Below are positions 36,201 to 44,194 of a stretch of 64,000 bases of DNA, piece after piece. The position numbers and the translations under genes are program-made. Each line of letters opens with the position of its first letter. Position 1 is the first letter of the stretch. The stretch spans positions 186,001 to 250,000 of the forward strand of contig NZ_JARVKY010000007.1 of assembly GCF_029813785.1 (NCBI RefSeq), written 5' to 3'. This stretch comes from Streptomyces sp. DH41. Its GTDB lineage: Bacteria > Actinomycetota > Actinomycetes > Streptomycetales > Streptomycetaceae. Under the pieces are notes generated by a model. That model saw only the letters and a program-made list of their open reading frames with translations, was not told the origin of the DNA and made no database searches.

Positions 36201-36566
36201 CTCCTGGCCCTTGCCCTGCAGCAGCGGGGCGGCCGTGAGGTCGCGCTCGTTGTAGAGGGCGTTGGCGTAGCCGAGGGAGGCACGCACCAGGCGCGCGGTG
36301 CTCTCGGCGTCCTCGGCGTCCTGCCAGGTGTCGATCGAGCTCTTCACCTGGACGCCGCCCATGACGAGGCCGACCAGCACGGGTATGAGCAGGATCGCGT
36401 TCAGCCGGGTGGTCACCCGCCAGTTGCGCGGGGAGAAACGGCCATTGCTCGGGGCGGGCGCGGCCTTGGGTTCCGCAGCGGGCTCGGGGACGGGCGCCGC
36501 TGTGCGCGGCGGCGGGGTGAAGTTGCCCCGGGCCGATGGCTCGGGACTGTTCTTGCTTCGCCTCAC
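33300..36566 (-). CDS. cvnA2: Conservon sensor-kinase-like protein CvnA (second conservon)
   Basis: Histidine-kinase-like membrane protein (1088 residues). Order: disordered Pro/Ala head; membrane helix (about 53-72); extracellular nitrate/nitrite-sensor-like helical domain (about 75-380); second membrane helix (about 383-405); HAMP and helical region (LIEGQLSLITGLENNEADPDQ, LDHLATRMRRNGENLLVLAG); ATPase domain about residues 580-700 (ELLENATTFSSPQTKV, IHDKGIGLTAEDF, MGLFVVGRLSDRHGI); and a 380-residue Gln/Tyr/Gly-rich disordered tail. No response-regulator gene is adjacent; the partners are cvnB-C-D. The start is a GTG with GAGG 11 nt upstream, the same odd spacing as in the other cvnA. Confidence 0.92.
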   Translation of the reverse strand: MRRSKNSPEPSARGNFTPPPRTAAPVPEPAAEPKAAPAPSNGRFSPRNWRVTTRLNAILLIPVLVGLVMGGVQVKSSIDTWQDAEDAESTARLVRASLGYANALYNERDLTAAPLLQGKGQEDATVTKARQATDQAADVFDEAAQDMPGKAGLERRLKVFREQEPKLQTLRAAAYTSKLKGVETEEGYTGVAHPLMEFANELGLGTGNITSYGRTVYAISLTKAALSLERSIGMHMLVKPGPDPSHLASQRVALSSYAYLERIAIEEYIGGGTEEDAQKLEDAQARLKTDGAAMAKEAKAADPDYVPPPANPTTMVSELARLESTDTSERTDLAEQGITPDNWWAVNTLKFDAYSKIETDLADKAVSEASTIADDAERDAYITGAAVVIALLAAFILAGMVARGMSRSMRQLRNAAFGIAEQRLPMLVDQLSRTDPGRVDTRVQPIPITSTDEIGEVARAFDQVHREAVRLASEQALLRGNINAIFTNLSRRNQSLIEGQLSLITGLENNEADPDQLENLFRLDHLATRMRRNGENLLVLAGEEPGRRWDQPVPLVDVLRAASSEVEQYERVELSGVPEAEIHGRAVTDLVHLLAELLENATTFSSPQTKVRVTATRLPDGRVMVEIHDKGIGLTAEDFADINHKLANPPTVDAAISQRMGLFVVGRLSDRHGIRVQLRPSGEQAGTTSLVMLPDAITHGGGGEHQSRDEFTVSQIIPEQNVQGGESFGQIGQPMRTAAELGFDDSRYSEVPDDIRDLDPVGRSLLREERRAALEAQAHPELTGPVEHGGREETETPGYQDQFTGRQPVYDPGQGGYQQQQNGQGGGYDQQSPYADQQQASYGDQYYAPDGGMPQGEGYPAGGGYQDPSYAEPDRNGHQSAGSGAQENYSAFEQRRYQDDWPQQDGFQNGYPDQYSAGAPEAQSAQAADVTEADRVGFDRPGPTPSAAHEMTDAGLPRRGSTTSGTGDAGRADHEAPAAAPDAGATDNWRSANDDRWQQASTLRKPKAGGVTSSGLPRRVPKANLVEGAAETTPQGGPQVSRAPEDVRGRLSNLRRGVERGRSAGSETNGQDTRNEHRGPDSTYNQER

Positions 36567-36875
36567 TCGACCAACAACCTCTCGGCGGTCGGCACCTATG
36601 TCGTGCCGCTGTGTCTCAGAGCCCAGTCCGTCATCGAGTACGCGCTACCGCTGAGTACGTCTTTGACCATTGGGCAGTTCTGGCATTCCAGCACGGCGAC
36701 CAACGCTCTTCCAAACAGTCGAACGCGAGGGCTGTACGTGATGTAAGCCCCACGTAAAACGGTCATAAAGAGCGAGGCCCGTCAAAAGACGGGGCGTTCG
36801 TGCGCACAGCGAGACCAGTTGACCGCGTCGCGTGTTGGTACCACCCGATTCCTCTGCCGAAACGTTATGAACGGT

Positions 36876-36909
36876 GGAGCCGACCGTGTCAAAGGACACA
36901 GTCGGCTCC
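36876..36909 (-). terminator. Terminator of the first conservon
   Basis: A 15-bp stem with one mismatch (36876-36890 with 36895-36909) around AAAG, 60 bp beyond the cvnD stop. The remaining 300 bp up to the next cvnA contains a smaller CCCGTC-AAAA-GACGGG hairpin (36778-36793) and presumably the promoter of the second conservon, which I could not pinpoint. Confidence 0.75.
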
Positions 36910-36968
36910 AAACCGCCTACGACAAGCGCCGTAGAACCCTGCCGACTTGGCTGCGACCGCCCGCGGAC

Positions 36969-37544
36969 CTACCGGAGGCGGGCCATCAGCGCGTGTTCCA
37001 CCAGCGTGATCAGCGCACTCTTCGCGTCGGCGCGGTGCCGGGCGTCGGTCGTGATGATCGGAGTGTCCGGCCCGATCTGCAGCGCCTCGCGGACCTCGTC
37101 CGGGGAGTACGGCTGCTGACCGTCGAAGCCGTTGAGCGCGACGACGAACGGCAGCCCGCTGTTCTCGAAGTAGTCCACCGCCGGGAAGCAGTCGGCCAGC
37201 CGGCGGGTGTCGCACAGCACGACCGCGCCGATGGCACCGCGCACCAGGTCGTCCCACATGAACCAGAAACGGTCCTGGCCGGGCGTACCGAACAGGTACA
37301 GGATCAGGTCCTGGTCGAGCGTGATACGTCCGAAGTCCATGGCGACCGTGGTGGTCGTCTTGTCCCCGGCGTGTGTGAGGTCGTCGATCCCCGCGCTGGC
37401 AGAGGTCATCACGGCCTCGGTGCGCAGCGGGTTGATCTCGGAGACGGCGCCCACGAACGTGGTCTTGCCGACGCCGAAGCCGCCGGCCACCACGATCTTC
37501 GCGGAGGTGGTCGCCCGACCTCCGTCAGAGCTTTCGAAGTCCAC
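36969..37544 (-). CDS. cvnD1: Conservon Ras-like GTPase CvnD (first conservon)
   Basis: A 191-residue GTPase almost identical to the protein encoded at 31647: the same P-loop GGFGVGKTTFVGAVSEI, GTPGQDRFWF and ALNGFDGQQPY, with differences mostly confined to the first 15 residues and a few positions such as AVVLCDTRR. The sensor of the same operon differs strongly from its partner, so the two GTPases may be partly interchangeable. The start overlaps cvnC by 20 bp, as in the second conservon. Confidence 0.93.
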   Translation of the reverse strand: MDFESSDGGRATTSAKIVVAGGFGVGKTTFVGAVSEINPLRTEAVMTSASAGIDDLTHAGDKTTTTVAMDFGRITLDQDLILYLFGTPGQDRFWFMWDDLVRGAIGAVVLCDTRRLADCFPAVDYFENSGLPFVVALNGFDGQQPYSPDEVREALQIGPDTPIITTDARHRADAKSALITLVEHALMARLR

Positions 37545-37923
37545 TGAGCACCCTTTCGAGCAGTGTCACGTCAGGCGCACCGCCGTTGTTCTCATCGCCG
37601 CCAGGCTGGTGAATCGCTACGAGCCCGGCCTCCGCGAGGTCCGCGACGAGGATCCGGGCCACGCCGAGCGGCATCGCGAGCAGGGCCGACACCTCGGCCA
37701 CCGATTTCACCTCGCGGCACAGATGGCAGATGCGCTGGTGCTCGGGAAGCAGCCCCATGAGCGCTGCCGGGTCGGCCGTCGTACTGATCAGCGCCTCGAT
37801 GGCGAGCTGATAGCGCGGCCGCGTCCGGCCGCCGGTCATCGCGTACGGACGAACCAGCGGCTGGTCGCCCTCGTCCTCGTACGGCTCCGCGTACGGATCA
37901 TGAGAGGCGGTGGGCGGGGTCAT
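37525..37923 (-). CDS. cvnC1: Conservon DUF742 protein CvnC (first conservon)
   Basis: A 132-residue DUF742 protein with a short acidic head (HDPYAEPYEDEGDQ) before the conserved LVRPYAMTGGRTRPRYQLAIEALI. The winged-helix-like part (KSVAEVSALLAMPLGVARILVADLAEAG) and CHLC pair match the second conservon. GGAGGATTC lies directly before the ATG. There is a 110-bp gap to cvnB upstream. Confidence 0.93.
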   Translation of the reverse strand: MTPPTASHDPYAEPYEDEGDQPLVRPYAMTGGRTRPRYQLAIEALISTTADPAALMGLLPEHQRICHLCREVKSVAEVSALLAMPLGVARILVADLAEAGLVAIHQPGGDENNGGAPDVTLLERVLSGLRKL

Positions 37924-38033
37924 GAATCCTCCGGGCGGGACAGCAGTTGGTCAGTCGTGCCGTCTGACGAGGCCGGTGGGGGGATTGTGGCGGCCGGACG
38001 GTGATTTGGTAACACGGGTGGTGCCGGGGCCCT

Positions 38034-38456
38034 TCAGTGGAGCAGACTTCCTTGTAGCTCAGCGCGCAGGTCGGGCGTGAGTACCGCCCCCGCGCGGTCG
38101 ACCAGGAGCGCCATCTCGTAGCCGACGAGGCCGATGTCGCACTCCGGGTGGGCGAGGACGGCCAGGGACGAGCCGTCGGAGACGGACATGAGGAAAAGGA
38201 ACCCGCGTTCCATCTCCACGACCGTCTGTGCCACGTTGCCGCCCTCGAAGATCCGGGACGCCCCGGCGGTCAGCGAGGTCAGCCCCGAGGCGACGGCCGC
38301 GAGCTGATCGGCGCGGTCGCGCGGAAAGCCCTCCGACATCGCCAGGAGGAGTCCGTCGGCGGACACGACGACGGTGTGGGACACCCCCGGGGTGTTGTCC
38401 ACGAAATTCGTGATCAACCAGTTGAGGTTCTGTGCCGCCTGGCTCATCGGGCTCAA
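38034..38456 (-). CDS. cvnB1: Conservon roadblock/LC7 protein CvnB (first conservon)
   Basis: A 140-residue roadblock/LC7 protein very close to its counterpart at 32876 (VDNTPGVSHTVVVSADGLLLAMSEG; LTAGASRIFEGGNVAQTVVEM). The likely start is a TTG that touches the stop codon of cvnA (TAG then TTG) and has AGGAG 6 nt upstream; the ATG three codons later is the alternative. It probably works with the CvnD GTPase at the membrane. Confidence 0.92.
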   Translation of the reverse strand: MSPMSQAAQNLNWLITNFVDNTPGVSHTVVVSADGLLLAMSEGFPRDRADQLAAVASGLTSLTAGASRIFEGGNVAQTVVEMERGFLFLMSVSDGSSLAVLAHPECDIGLVGYEMALLVDRAGAVLTPDLRAELQGSLLH

Positions 38457-41400
38457 CTAACGCTCCTGCTGGTGAGTGGGCCGCGGATAGCTGCCGGTCT
38501 GGTTGGTACCGGCCTGACGGCCCTGTGCGATTCCCCGACGGAGATTGGTCAGCCGGCCGCGCACTTCGTCGGGCGCACGCGATACCTGCGGACCGCTCTG
38601 CTGCGACTGCTGCTGTGCCGTGCCCGGGACCAGGTTGGCCCGGGGCACCCGGCGCGGCAGGCCGGAGGTGGTGATTCCGCCCGCGGCCGGCTGCCGGACG
38701 CGCTCGGCCTGCCGGACGAGGTCGTCGTTCGGCGAGCTGCGCCAGGCGGAGGTGGCGGGCCGCTGGGGGGCCGCCGGGGTCTGGGGCTGGGCGGCCTGCG
38801 GCTCCGGGTCCGCGGCCGGCGCGTCGTGCTGCGCCCTGGCCTCGCGGTCGCCGTGGAACCAGTTGGTCTCCAGCGTGTCGAACAGTGGCGTACGTCCGTC
38901 ACCGGGTCCGGCGGCCGGGGGCAGGGCCCATCCGTCACCGGGCTGCTGGGCGGCGGTGCCGCCCGAGTTCCCGTTGACGTTCGGGCCCGCGGGCTCCTGG
39001 TGGGCGGGACGCTGCGCCGGGGCCGGCGGACGGGGGGCGCCGAAGTCGTTGCCGCCCTGCGCGCCGTTGAGCTGCGGACGCTCGAACTGCCCGGTGGCGG
39101 CCGGGTTCTGCCGGTCCGGCAGGCGGTGCTGCCCGGTCGAGCCGTTGTCGAAGCCCTGGGCGCCGGTGAACGGTCCGGTCCGGGCCGGGTCGTTCGGACC
39201 GGCCTGACCGGGCTGGCCCGTCCGGTTTCCCTGACCGGGCTGGCTGCCGAAGACGTCCGAGCGGACGAAGGACCCGCCGTCCTGCTGCGGGGCGGCCGGC
39301 TCGGGGCGCGCGAACTGGTCGTTCTGCGGGGCGCTCATGCCGCCCTGGCCGTACTGGTCCTGGCCGTACTGACTCTGGCCGTACTGGTCCTGACCGTACT
39401 GACCCTGGCCGTACTGGTCCTGGCCGTACTGGTCCCGGCCGGGCTGGGGGAACTGGCCCGTGTTCTGCGGATCGTCCTGGCGAGGGGCCGGGGCGTCGAA
39501 GTCAGGGCGGGCGAACTCGGACGTGGCGGCGGGGCCCTGCGACTCACCGAGCTGGGGGACCACCGGCATCTCGCTGGTCGAGCCGGGACCCTGCCGGTCG
39601 TCGAAGCGCGGCGTGCGGTCCGTACGGGAGCTGTCCGGCTCCTCGTGACCACGCGGGGCGTCCAGCGAGGCGCGCGGCACCGGCGGCTGCGCGTTCTCGT
39701 CGCTCCAGCTCGGCGTACGGGGCTGCGGGTTGCCGCCGGGCAGCTCGGCCCGCGGACCGCCGCGCGGCGGCAGCTGCGGACGACGGCCCTGCTCGGCGTC
39801 GCCCTTCCCGTTGCCGCGGCGCTTGCCGCGCTGCGGGGGAGCGGAGGGACCGCGCCCGCCGCCGAAGACGGAGGAGTCCTGGCCCTGCGGGGCGTTCATG
39901 CCCGCGGCCTGCAGGCCCTGCGGAGCACCCGGCGCCTGACCGGCACCGCCGCCCGCTCCCGCGCCGGCCGGAGCCGGGCGGTTCTGCTGGTTCGGGCCCG
40001 CCGGGGACTGGGGCCCGCGCGCGCCACCCGGCGCACCCGGACGACCGCCCGTGTCCCGTCCGGGCAGTGCGGCCCGAGGGCCCTGACCGGCGCCGAGGGC
40101 ACCGCCGCCCGGCGCACCGGCGCCGAGGGCACCGCCACCGCCGCCGAAGGCGCCGCCGCTTCCGAACGCGCCGCCGCCCTGGCCGCCACCACGCCGGGCC
40201 GCCGCGACACCGGCCGCGGCCTGCGCGGCGGCCGGACCGCCGTTGCCCGAGGAGGACTGACCCTGCTTGGGCTGCGGCTTGCGGCCGCCCTGGGCGACGT
40301 CGACGGGCAGCATGACCAGCGCGGTCGTACCACCGGAGTCGGACGGACGCAGCTGGATGCGGATGCCGTGGCGCTGCGAGAGGCGGCCGACCACGAACAG
40401 ACCCATGCGGCGCGAGACGGAGACGTCCACGGTGGGCGGCGAGGCGAGCCGCTCGTTGATCGCGGCCAGGTCCTCCGGCGAGAGGCCGATACCGGTGTCG
40501 TGGATCTCGATCAGCACGCGGCCGTCGGGCAGCGCGTGACCGGTGACCTTGACCTTGGTCTGCGGGGAGGAGAACGAGGTCGCGTTCTCCAGCAGCTCGG
40601 CGAGCAGGTGCACGAGGTCGTTGACCACGCGGCCGGCGACCTCGGTGGTCGGCACGGAGGACAGCTCGATGCGCTCGTACTGCTCCACCTCGGAGGCGGC
40701 GGCACGGAGCACGTCGACCAGCGGGACCGGACGGGTCCAGCGTCGGCCGGGCTCCTCACCGGCGAGGACGAGGAGGTTCTCACCGTTACGGCGCATACGC
40801 GTCGCGAGGTGGTCGAGCTTGAACAGCGAGGACAGCTGGTCCGGGTCGGCCTCGCGGGACTCCAGTTCGGAGATGAGCGACAGCTGGCGCTGGATCAGGC
40901 CCTGGGAACGGCGCGAGAGGTTGGTGAACATCGCGTTGACGTTGCCCCGCAGCAGGGCCTGCTCGGCGGCGAGGCGGACCGCCTCGCGGTGCACGTCGTC
41001 GAAGGCGGAGGCCACTCGGCCGATCTCGTCCCGGGAGTGCACACCGACCGACTCCACCGAGGTGTCGACGTCCTGCGGGTCGGTCTCGGAGAGCTGCTTG
41101 ACCAGCTCGGGCAGGCGGTCCTGGGCGACCTTGGTCGCGGTGTCCTCCAGGCGGCGCAGCGAGCGGATCATGGAGCGGGCCACGACGAAGGCGCCGACCA
41201 GGGAGACACCGAGCACCAGCAGGATCACCACACCCGAGATGATCGCCTCGCGCTCGGACTCGCTGCGCAGCTCGCGGGCCTGCTGCTCCATGTCCTCCAG
41301 CAGGTTGAGCTCGATGTTCTTCATCTGCTGGATCTTGGTGGAGCTGTCGTCCAGCCAGTCCTGGTAGGACCGCTTGTTCAGGCCGCCGATGGCGCCCTTC

Positions 41401-42440
41401 TTGCCGAGCGCGCGGCCGGCGTACTCGTCGGACGACTCGATCACCGCGTTGCCCTCGGAGATCGGCTTGAGGAGTTCCTCGGCACCGTCGCCGTAGATGC
41501 TGGTGAAGCTGCGGATGTCGGACTTCTGGCTCTGCAGCGCGGACTCGGCGTAGAGCCGGTCGTTCTCGGAGAGGTCGGGCTTCGTGGTGTTGCTCGCCGG
41601 AAGGGCGGCCGCGAGGACGGCGCGCTGGATGGACGCGTACTCCTTGGCCGAGGAGAAGGCCGACAGCGCGCGCGTGCGCTGGATCATGTCGGGGTTGCTG
41701 GTCGCCTCCGCCATGTCCTGCGAGAGGTCGAGCAGGTGGGTGATCAGGCGGTGGTAGGCCTCGACCGTCTGGGTCGAGTTGTCCTCGGCCTGGTAGGCGT
41801 TGCTCCGGATCCGCTCGAGGTCGTTCAGGTCGCCGGCGAGGCCGACGAGGCTGTCGCGGACGCCGACGAGGTTGCCGTCCTTGCTGGCGGCGTCGATCGC
41901 CTCGGAGCTGTCGAGGAAGTTCTTCCGGGCCCGGTCAGTCTTCTCCCGGTCGCCCTTGACGGAGATCGCGCTGGACGTCGAGCCGTGGGCCAGCGGACCG
42001 GCGGACTGGTCGCGCTCCTCCTGGAGCGCGGCGGCCAGCTCCGTGGCCTGCTTGGTCATCTCGGTCAGCAGCTTCATGTTGTCGAGCTGCTGGATGTCGT
42101 CCATCGACTGGTTGATCCGCATCGCGCCCAGCGAGGTGGCGGCGACCACCGGAAGCGCGAGCAGCGAGACCAGACGGGTGGAGATCCGCCAGTTGCGCAG
42201 GGCTATTCGCGGGCCGGGGCCGGTCGAGGCCTTGGCCGGCTTGGCGGACGGCTTCTGGTCGGGAGCGGACGAGGCCGCCGCCTGACCGGAGCGTCCGGCG
42301 CGGTCCCCACTGTCGCCGGACTGGTCCTGGCCCTGGTTCTGGGCGTGCTGGGGCGAGGAACCGACGGCCTTGGGGCCGGTCCCGCCGTGCGGCTCCGGCT
42401 CCGCCGAAGCGCTGCCATCCCTCTTGAAACGTCCCTGCAC
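38457..42440 (-). CDS. cvnA1: Conservon sensor-kinase-like protein CvnA (first conservon)
   Basis: Very large histidine-kinase-like protein (1327 residues). A disordered head (about 85 residues) precedes one membrane helix (about 90-112), a nitrate/nitrite-sensor-like helical ectodomain, a second helix (about 400-425), HAMP, the LIQRQLSLISELESREADPDQ and LDHLATRMRRNGENLLVLAG helices, and the ATPase domain (ELLENATSFSSPQTKV; IHDTGIGLSPEDL; MGLFVVGRLSQRHGI; about 600-720). The last 600 residues are disordered and rich in Gly, Pro, Gln and Ala, with six YGQxQ repeats. The GTG at 42440 is chosen; GAGG is 11 nt upstream, as in the other cvnA. In S. coelicolor this conservon has been linked to development. 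Confidence 0.9.
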   Translation of the reverse strand: MQGRFKRDGSASAEPEPHGGTGPKAVGSSPQHAQNQGQDQSGDSGDRAGRSGQAAASSAPDQKPSAKPAKASTGPGPRIALRNWRISTRLVSLLALPVVAATSLGAMRINQSMDDIQQLDNMKLLTEMTKQATELAAALQEERDQSAGPLAHGSTSSAISVKGDREKTDRARKNFLDSSEAIDAASKDGNLVGVRDSLVGLAGDLNDLERIRSNAYQAEDNSTQTVEAYHRLITHLLDLSQDMAEATSNPDMIQRTRALSAFSSAKEYASIQRAVLAAALPASNTTKPDLSENDRLYAESALQSQKSDIRSFTSIYGDGAEELLKPISEGNAVIESSDEYAGRALGKKGAIGGLNKRSYQDWLDDSSTKIQQMKNIELNLLEDMEQQARELRSESEREAIISGVVILLVLGVSLVGAFVVARSMIRSLRRLEDTATKVAQDRLPELVKQLSETDPQDVDTSVESVGVHSRDEIGRVASAFDDVHREAVRLAAEQALLRGNVNAMFTNLSRRSQGLIQRQLSLISELESREADPDQLSSLFKLDHLATRMRRNGENLLVLAGEEPGRRWTRPVPLVDVLRAAASEVEQYERIELSSVPTTEVAGRVVNDLVHLLAELLENATSFSSPQTKVKVTGHALPDGRVLIEIHDTGIGLSPEDLAAINERLASPPTVDVSVSRRMGLFVVGRLSQRHGIRIQLRPSDSGGTTALVMLPVDVAQGGRKPQPKQGQSSSGNGGPAAAQAAAGVAAARRGGGQGGGAFGSGGAFGGGGGALGAGAPGGGALGAGQGPRAALPGRDTGGRPGAPGGARGPQSPAGPNQQNRPAPAGAGAGGGAGQAPGAPQGLQAAGMNAPQGQDSSVFGGGRGPSAPPQRGKRRGNGKGDAEQGRRPQLPPRGGPRAELPGGNPQPRTPSWSDENAQPPVPRASLDAPRGHEEPDSSRTDRTPRFDDRQGPGSTSEMPVVPQLGESQGPAATSEFARPDFDAPAPRQDDPQNTGQFPQPGRDQYGQDQYGQGQYGQDQYGQSQYGQDQYGQGGMSAPQNDQFARPEPAAPQQDGGSFVRSDVFGSQPGQGNRTGQPGQAGPNDPARTGPFTGAQGFDNGSTGQHRLPDRQNPAATGQFERPQLNGAQGGNDFGAPRPPAPAQRPAHQEPAGPNVNGNSGGTAAQQPGDGWALPPAAGPGDGRTPLFDTLETNWFHGDREARAQHDAPAADPEPQAAQPQTPAAPQRPATSAWRSSPNDDLVRQAERVRQPAAGGITTSGLPRRVPRANLVPGTAQQQSQQSGPQVSRAPDEVRGRLTNLRRGIAQGRQAGTNQTGSYPRPTHQQER
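39351..39440 (-). repeat. Six tandem 15-bp repeats in cvnA1
   Basis: Six consecutive 15-bp units (consensus GTACTGGTCCTGGCC on the plus strand), which encode Gln/Tyr/Gly pentapeptides in the disordered tail of CvnA1. Likely length-variable. Confidence 0.9.
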
Positions 42441-42711
42441 TAGCGTCGCAACCTCTGGACCAGGCGCCCCTCCGCGTGAACGGACGGGCACGGTGTCGGC
42501 GTCATAGGGGCGCCCTGAATACGCCCCCGTGGCGGTCGTGAGTGACCGGCGCTGGTTCCCCCTTCTCGCCGCCGCTCGGCGCTGGTGTGCGCCCCCTGTG
42601 CACCGGCTCGATCCCGCAGCGGTCCGTGGAATTCCAGCACAGTGCGGGATCTCCAACAAGGCCCGTGGGTCAGCCCGTGAGGTACGTGACAGCACGTGAG
42701 GGACGAGTCAC

Positions 42712-42753
42712 CGGACGTAGAAAATGATCACCCGCAAAACGGATATACGTCCG
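42712..42753. promoter_or_regulatory. Inverted repeat in the control region of the first conservon
   Basis: CGGACGTA (42712-42719) and TACGTCCG (42746-42753) are perfect 8-bp inverted arms around 26 nt of A-rich sequence, the most A/T-rich part of the 600-bp gap between cvnA1 and the small protein gene. Likely promoter/operator region. The rest of the gap shows no other gene I can support. Confidence 0.45.
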
Positions 42754-43041
42754 CGAGTCGCCGGTGCGCCGACGGTGTCCCAGTCGACATGATCAGCAGC
42801 GGAATGATGGCTTCAGGTGGGCAATGTCGGTTTCGTCGGGCTGGCGTGCGAGCCGGAATTGACCGGTTTGCCCCTGGTTAAGTGAGCAAACTCACACGCA
42901 GATGACGGGCCTCGCTCGGGTCGGCGGGGAATCGCATGTTTAGCCTGACGCTTTACAGAGAAGGCAAAACCGACAACCCGCGCCCTCGCAGGGGTTCTTG
43001 TCAGCCCCCGGCGCCCGGACACGACAGGGTCTCGTTCAACC

Positions 43042-43230
43042 GTGAAGACGACGACGATGTTCCACAAGATCGCCAACCCGCGACGCACCACGCTGGCGCA
43101 CCTCGACGCCGCCACCGAGCTGGCGACGCCGGACCAGCCCGAGCACGCCGTCGAGCTCCCCGCCCAGACCGCCAACCCCCGGCGCACCATCCTGATGGAG
43201 ATGCCGGTCGCGGCCTCCGTCGCACAGTAG
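43042..43230 (+). CDS. Small protein with duplicated ANPRRT motif, unknown
   Basis: A 62-residue protein (57 if it starts at the ATG at 43057). I do not recognise the family. It has an internal duplication: ANPRRTTLAHLD near the N terminus and ANPRRTILMEMP near the C terminus, joined by an acidic Pro/Glu-rich linker (PDQPEHAVELP). Nearly every third codon position is G or C, so it is very probably coding. The ribosome site is weak for either start. It points away from the conservon and lies 187 bp before the hydrolase gene. A peptide precursor, adaptor or antitoxin are all possible; none is supported by neighbours. Confidence 0.6.
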   Translation: MKTTTMFHKIANPRRTTLAHLDAATELATPDQPEHAVELPAQTANPRRTILMEMPVAASVAQ

Positions 43231-43370
43231 TACGCCACCCGGCCGCCGACCGTTCAGCCGGCCGTACGGGCACCCGGGCGCCCGCGCGACGAACCACCGC
43301 CCCTCGCCGGGCGGCCACGGAACGTCATGCGCGAGGCGCCCGCCCTGTGGACCGGCCCCGCCGCGTTAGC

Positions 43371-43389
43371 CTGGAGCGTCAGACTCCAG
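43371..43389. promoter_or_regulatory. CTGGAG / CTCCAG inverted repeat upstream of the hydrolase gene
   Basis: Perfect 6-bp arms around 7 nt, 29 bp before the GTG of the hydrolase gene. It may be an operator or a small 5-prime hairpin. Confidence 0.3.
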
Positions 43390-43417
43390 CCAGCTCAGTC
43401 AAGGGGCCAAGCAACCC

Positions 43418-44194
43418 GTGCGCATCGCCAGGTTCTCCATCGACGGGAACGTCGCCTTCGGCGCGGTCGAGGGCGACCAGCCGGACCAGCTCGTCCTCGA
43501 CATCATCAAGGGCATCCCGTTCGCGGACTTCGAGCTCTCCGGCACCAAGGTGCCCCTGAGCAAGGTGCGGCTCCTGCCGCCCGTACTCCCCAACAAGGTC
43601 GTCGCCTTCGGCCGCAACTACGCCGAACACGCACGCGAACTCGGCAACGAGGTGCCCGACGCCCCGTTCGCCTTCTTCAAGCCGTCCACCTCGGTCATCG
43701 GCCCCGGCGACGCGATCCAGTACCCCTCCTTCACCGAGGAACTGCACCACGAGGCCGAGCTCGCCGTCGTCATCGGCCGCATGTGCCGCGAGGTCCCGCG
43801 CGAACGGGTCAAGGACGTCGTCCTCGGCTACACCTGCGCCAACGACATCACCGCCCGCGACGTCCAGCGCCGCGAGAAGCAGTGGGCCAGGGCCAAGGGC
43901 TTCGACTCCTCCTGCCCGCTCGGCCCCTGGGTGGAGACCGACCTGGACCCGAGCGATCTCACCATCCAGCTCACGGTCAACGGCGGCCAGCGCCAGCTCG
44001 GCCGCACCAGCGAGATGATCCACTCCATCGAGGATCTGATCGTCAACATCTCCGAGGCGATGACGCTCCTCCCCGGCGACGTGATTCTCACGGGCACCCC
44101 GGCCGGCGTCGGCCCCCTCAACGTCGGCGACGAGGTCGCCGTCACCATCGAAGGCATCGGCACTCTCACCAACAAGGTTGTCAAGCGTGGCTAG
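43418..44194 (+). CDS. Fumarylacetoacetate hydrolase family protein
   Basis: A 258-residue metal-dependent hydrolase/isomerase of the FAH superfamily. Metal ligands are visible in [13 protein letters not shown] (two Glu) and [14 protein letters not shown] (Asp), with [12 protein letters not shown] and [13 protein letters not shown] typical of the 5-oxopent-3-ene-dicarboxylate isomerase/decarboxylase group. The substrate cannot be assigned; such proteins include oxaloacetate decarboxylases and acylpyruvases. It overlaps the start of gltX by 8 bp, so the two are cotranscribed. Confidence 0.9.
   Translation: MRIARFSIDGNVAFGAVEGDQPDQLVLDIIKGIPFADFELSGTKVPLSKVRLLPPVLPNKVVAFGRNYAEHARELGNEVPDAPFAFFKPSTSVIGPGDAIQYPSFTEELHHEAELAVVIGRMCREVPRERVKDVVLGYTCANDITARDVQRREKQWARAKGFDSSCPLGPWVETDLDPSDLTIQLTVNGGQRQLGRTSEMIHSIEDLIVNISEAMTLLPGDVILTGTPAGVGPLNVGDEVAVTIEGIGTLTNKVVKRG

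Noticed and set aside
33300-36746. Plus-strand frame of 1176 codons opposite cvnA2
   Set aside because: Val/Gly/Arg-rich antisense of a well-recognised kinase-like gene.
42936-43559. Plus-strand frame overlapping the small ANPRRT protein and the hydrolase start
   Set aside because: Arg/Pro/Ser-rich translation with no signature; it is an out-of-frame shadow of better supported genes.
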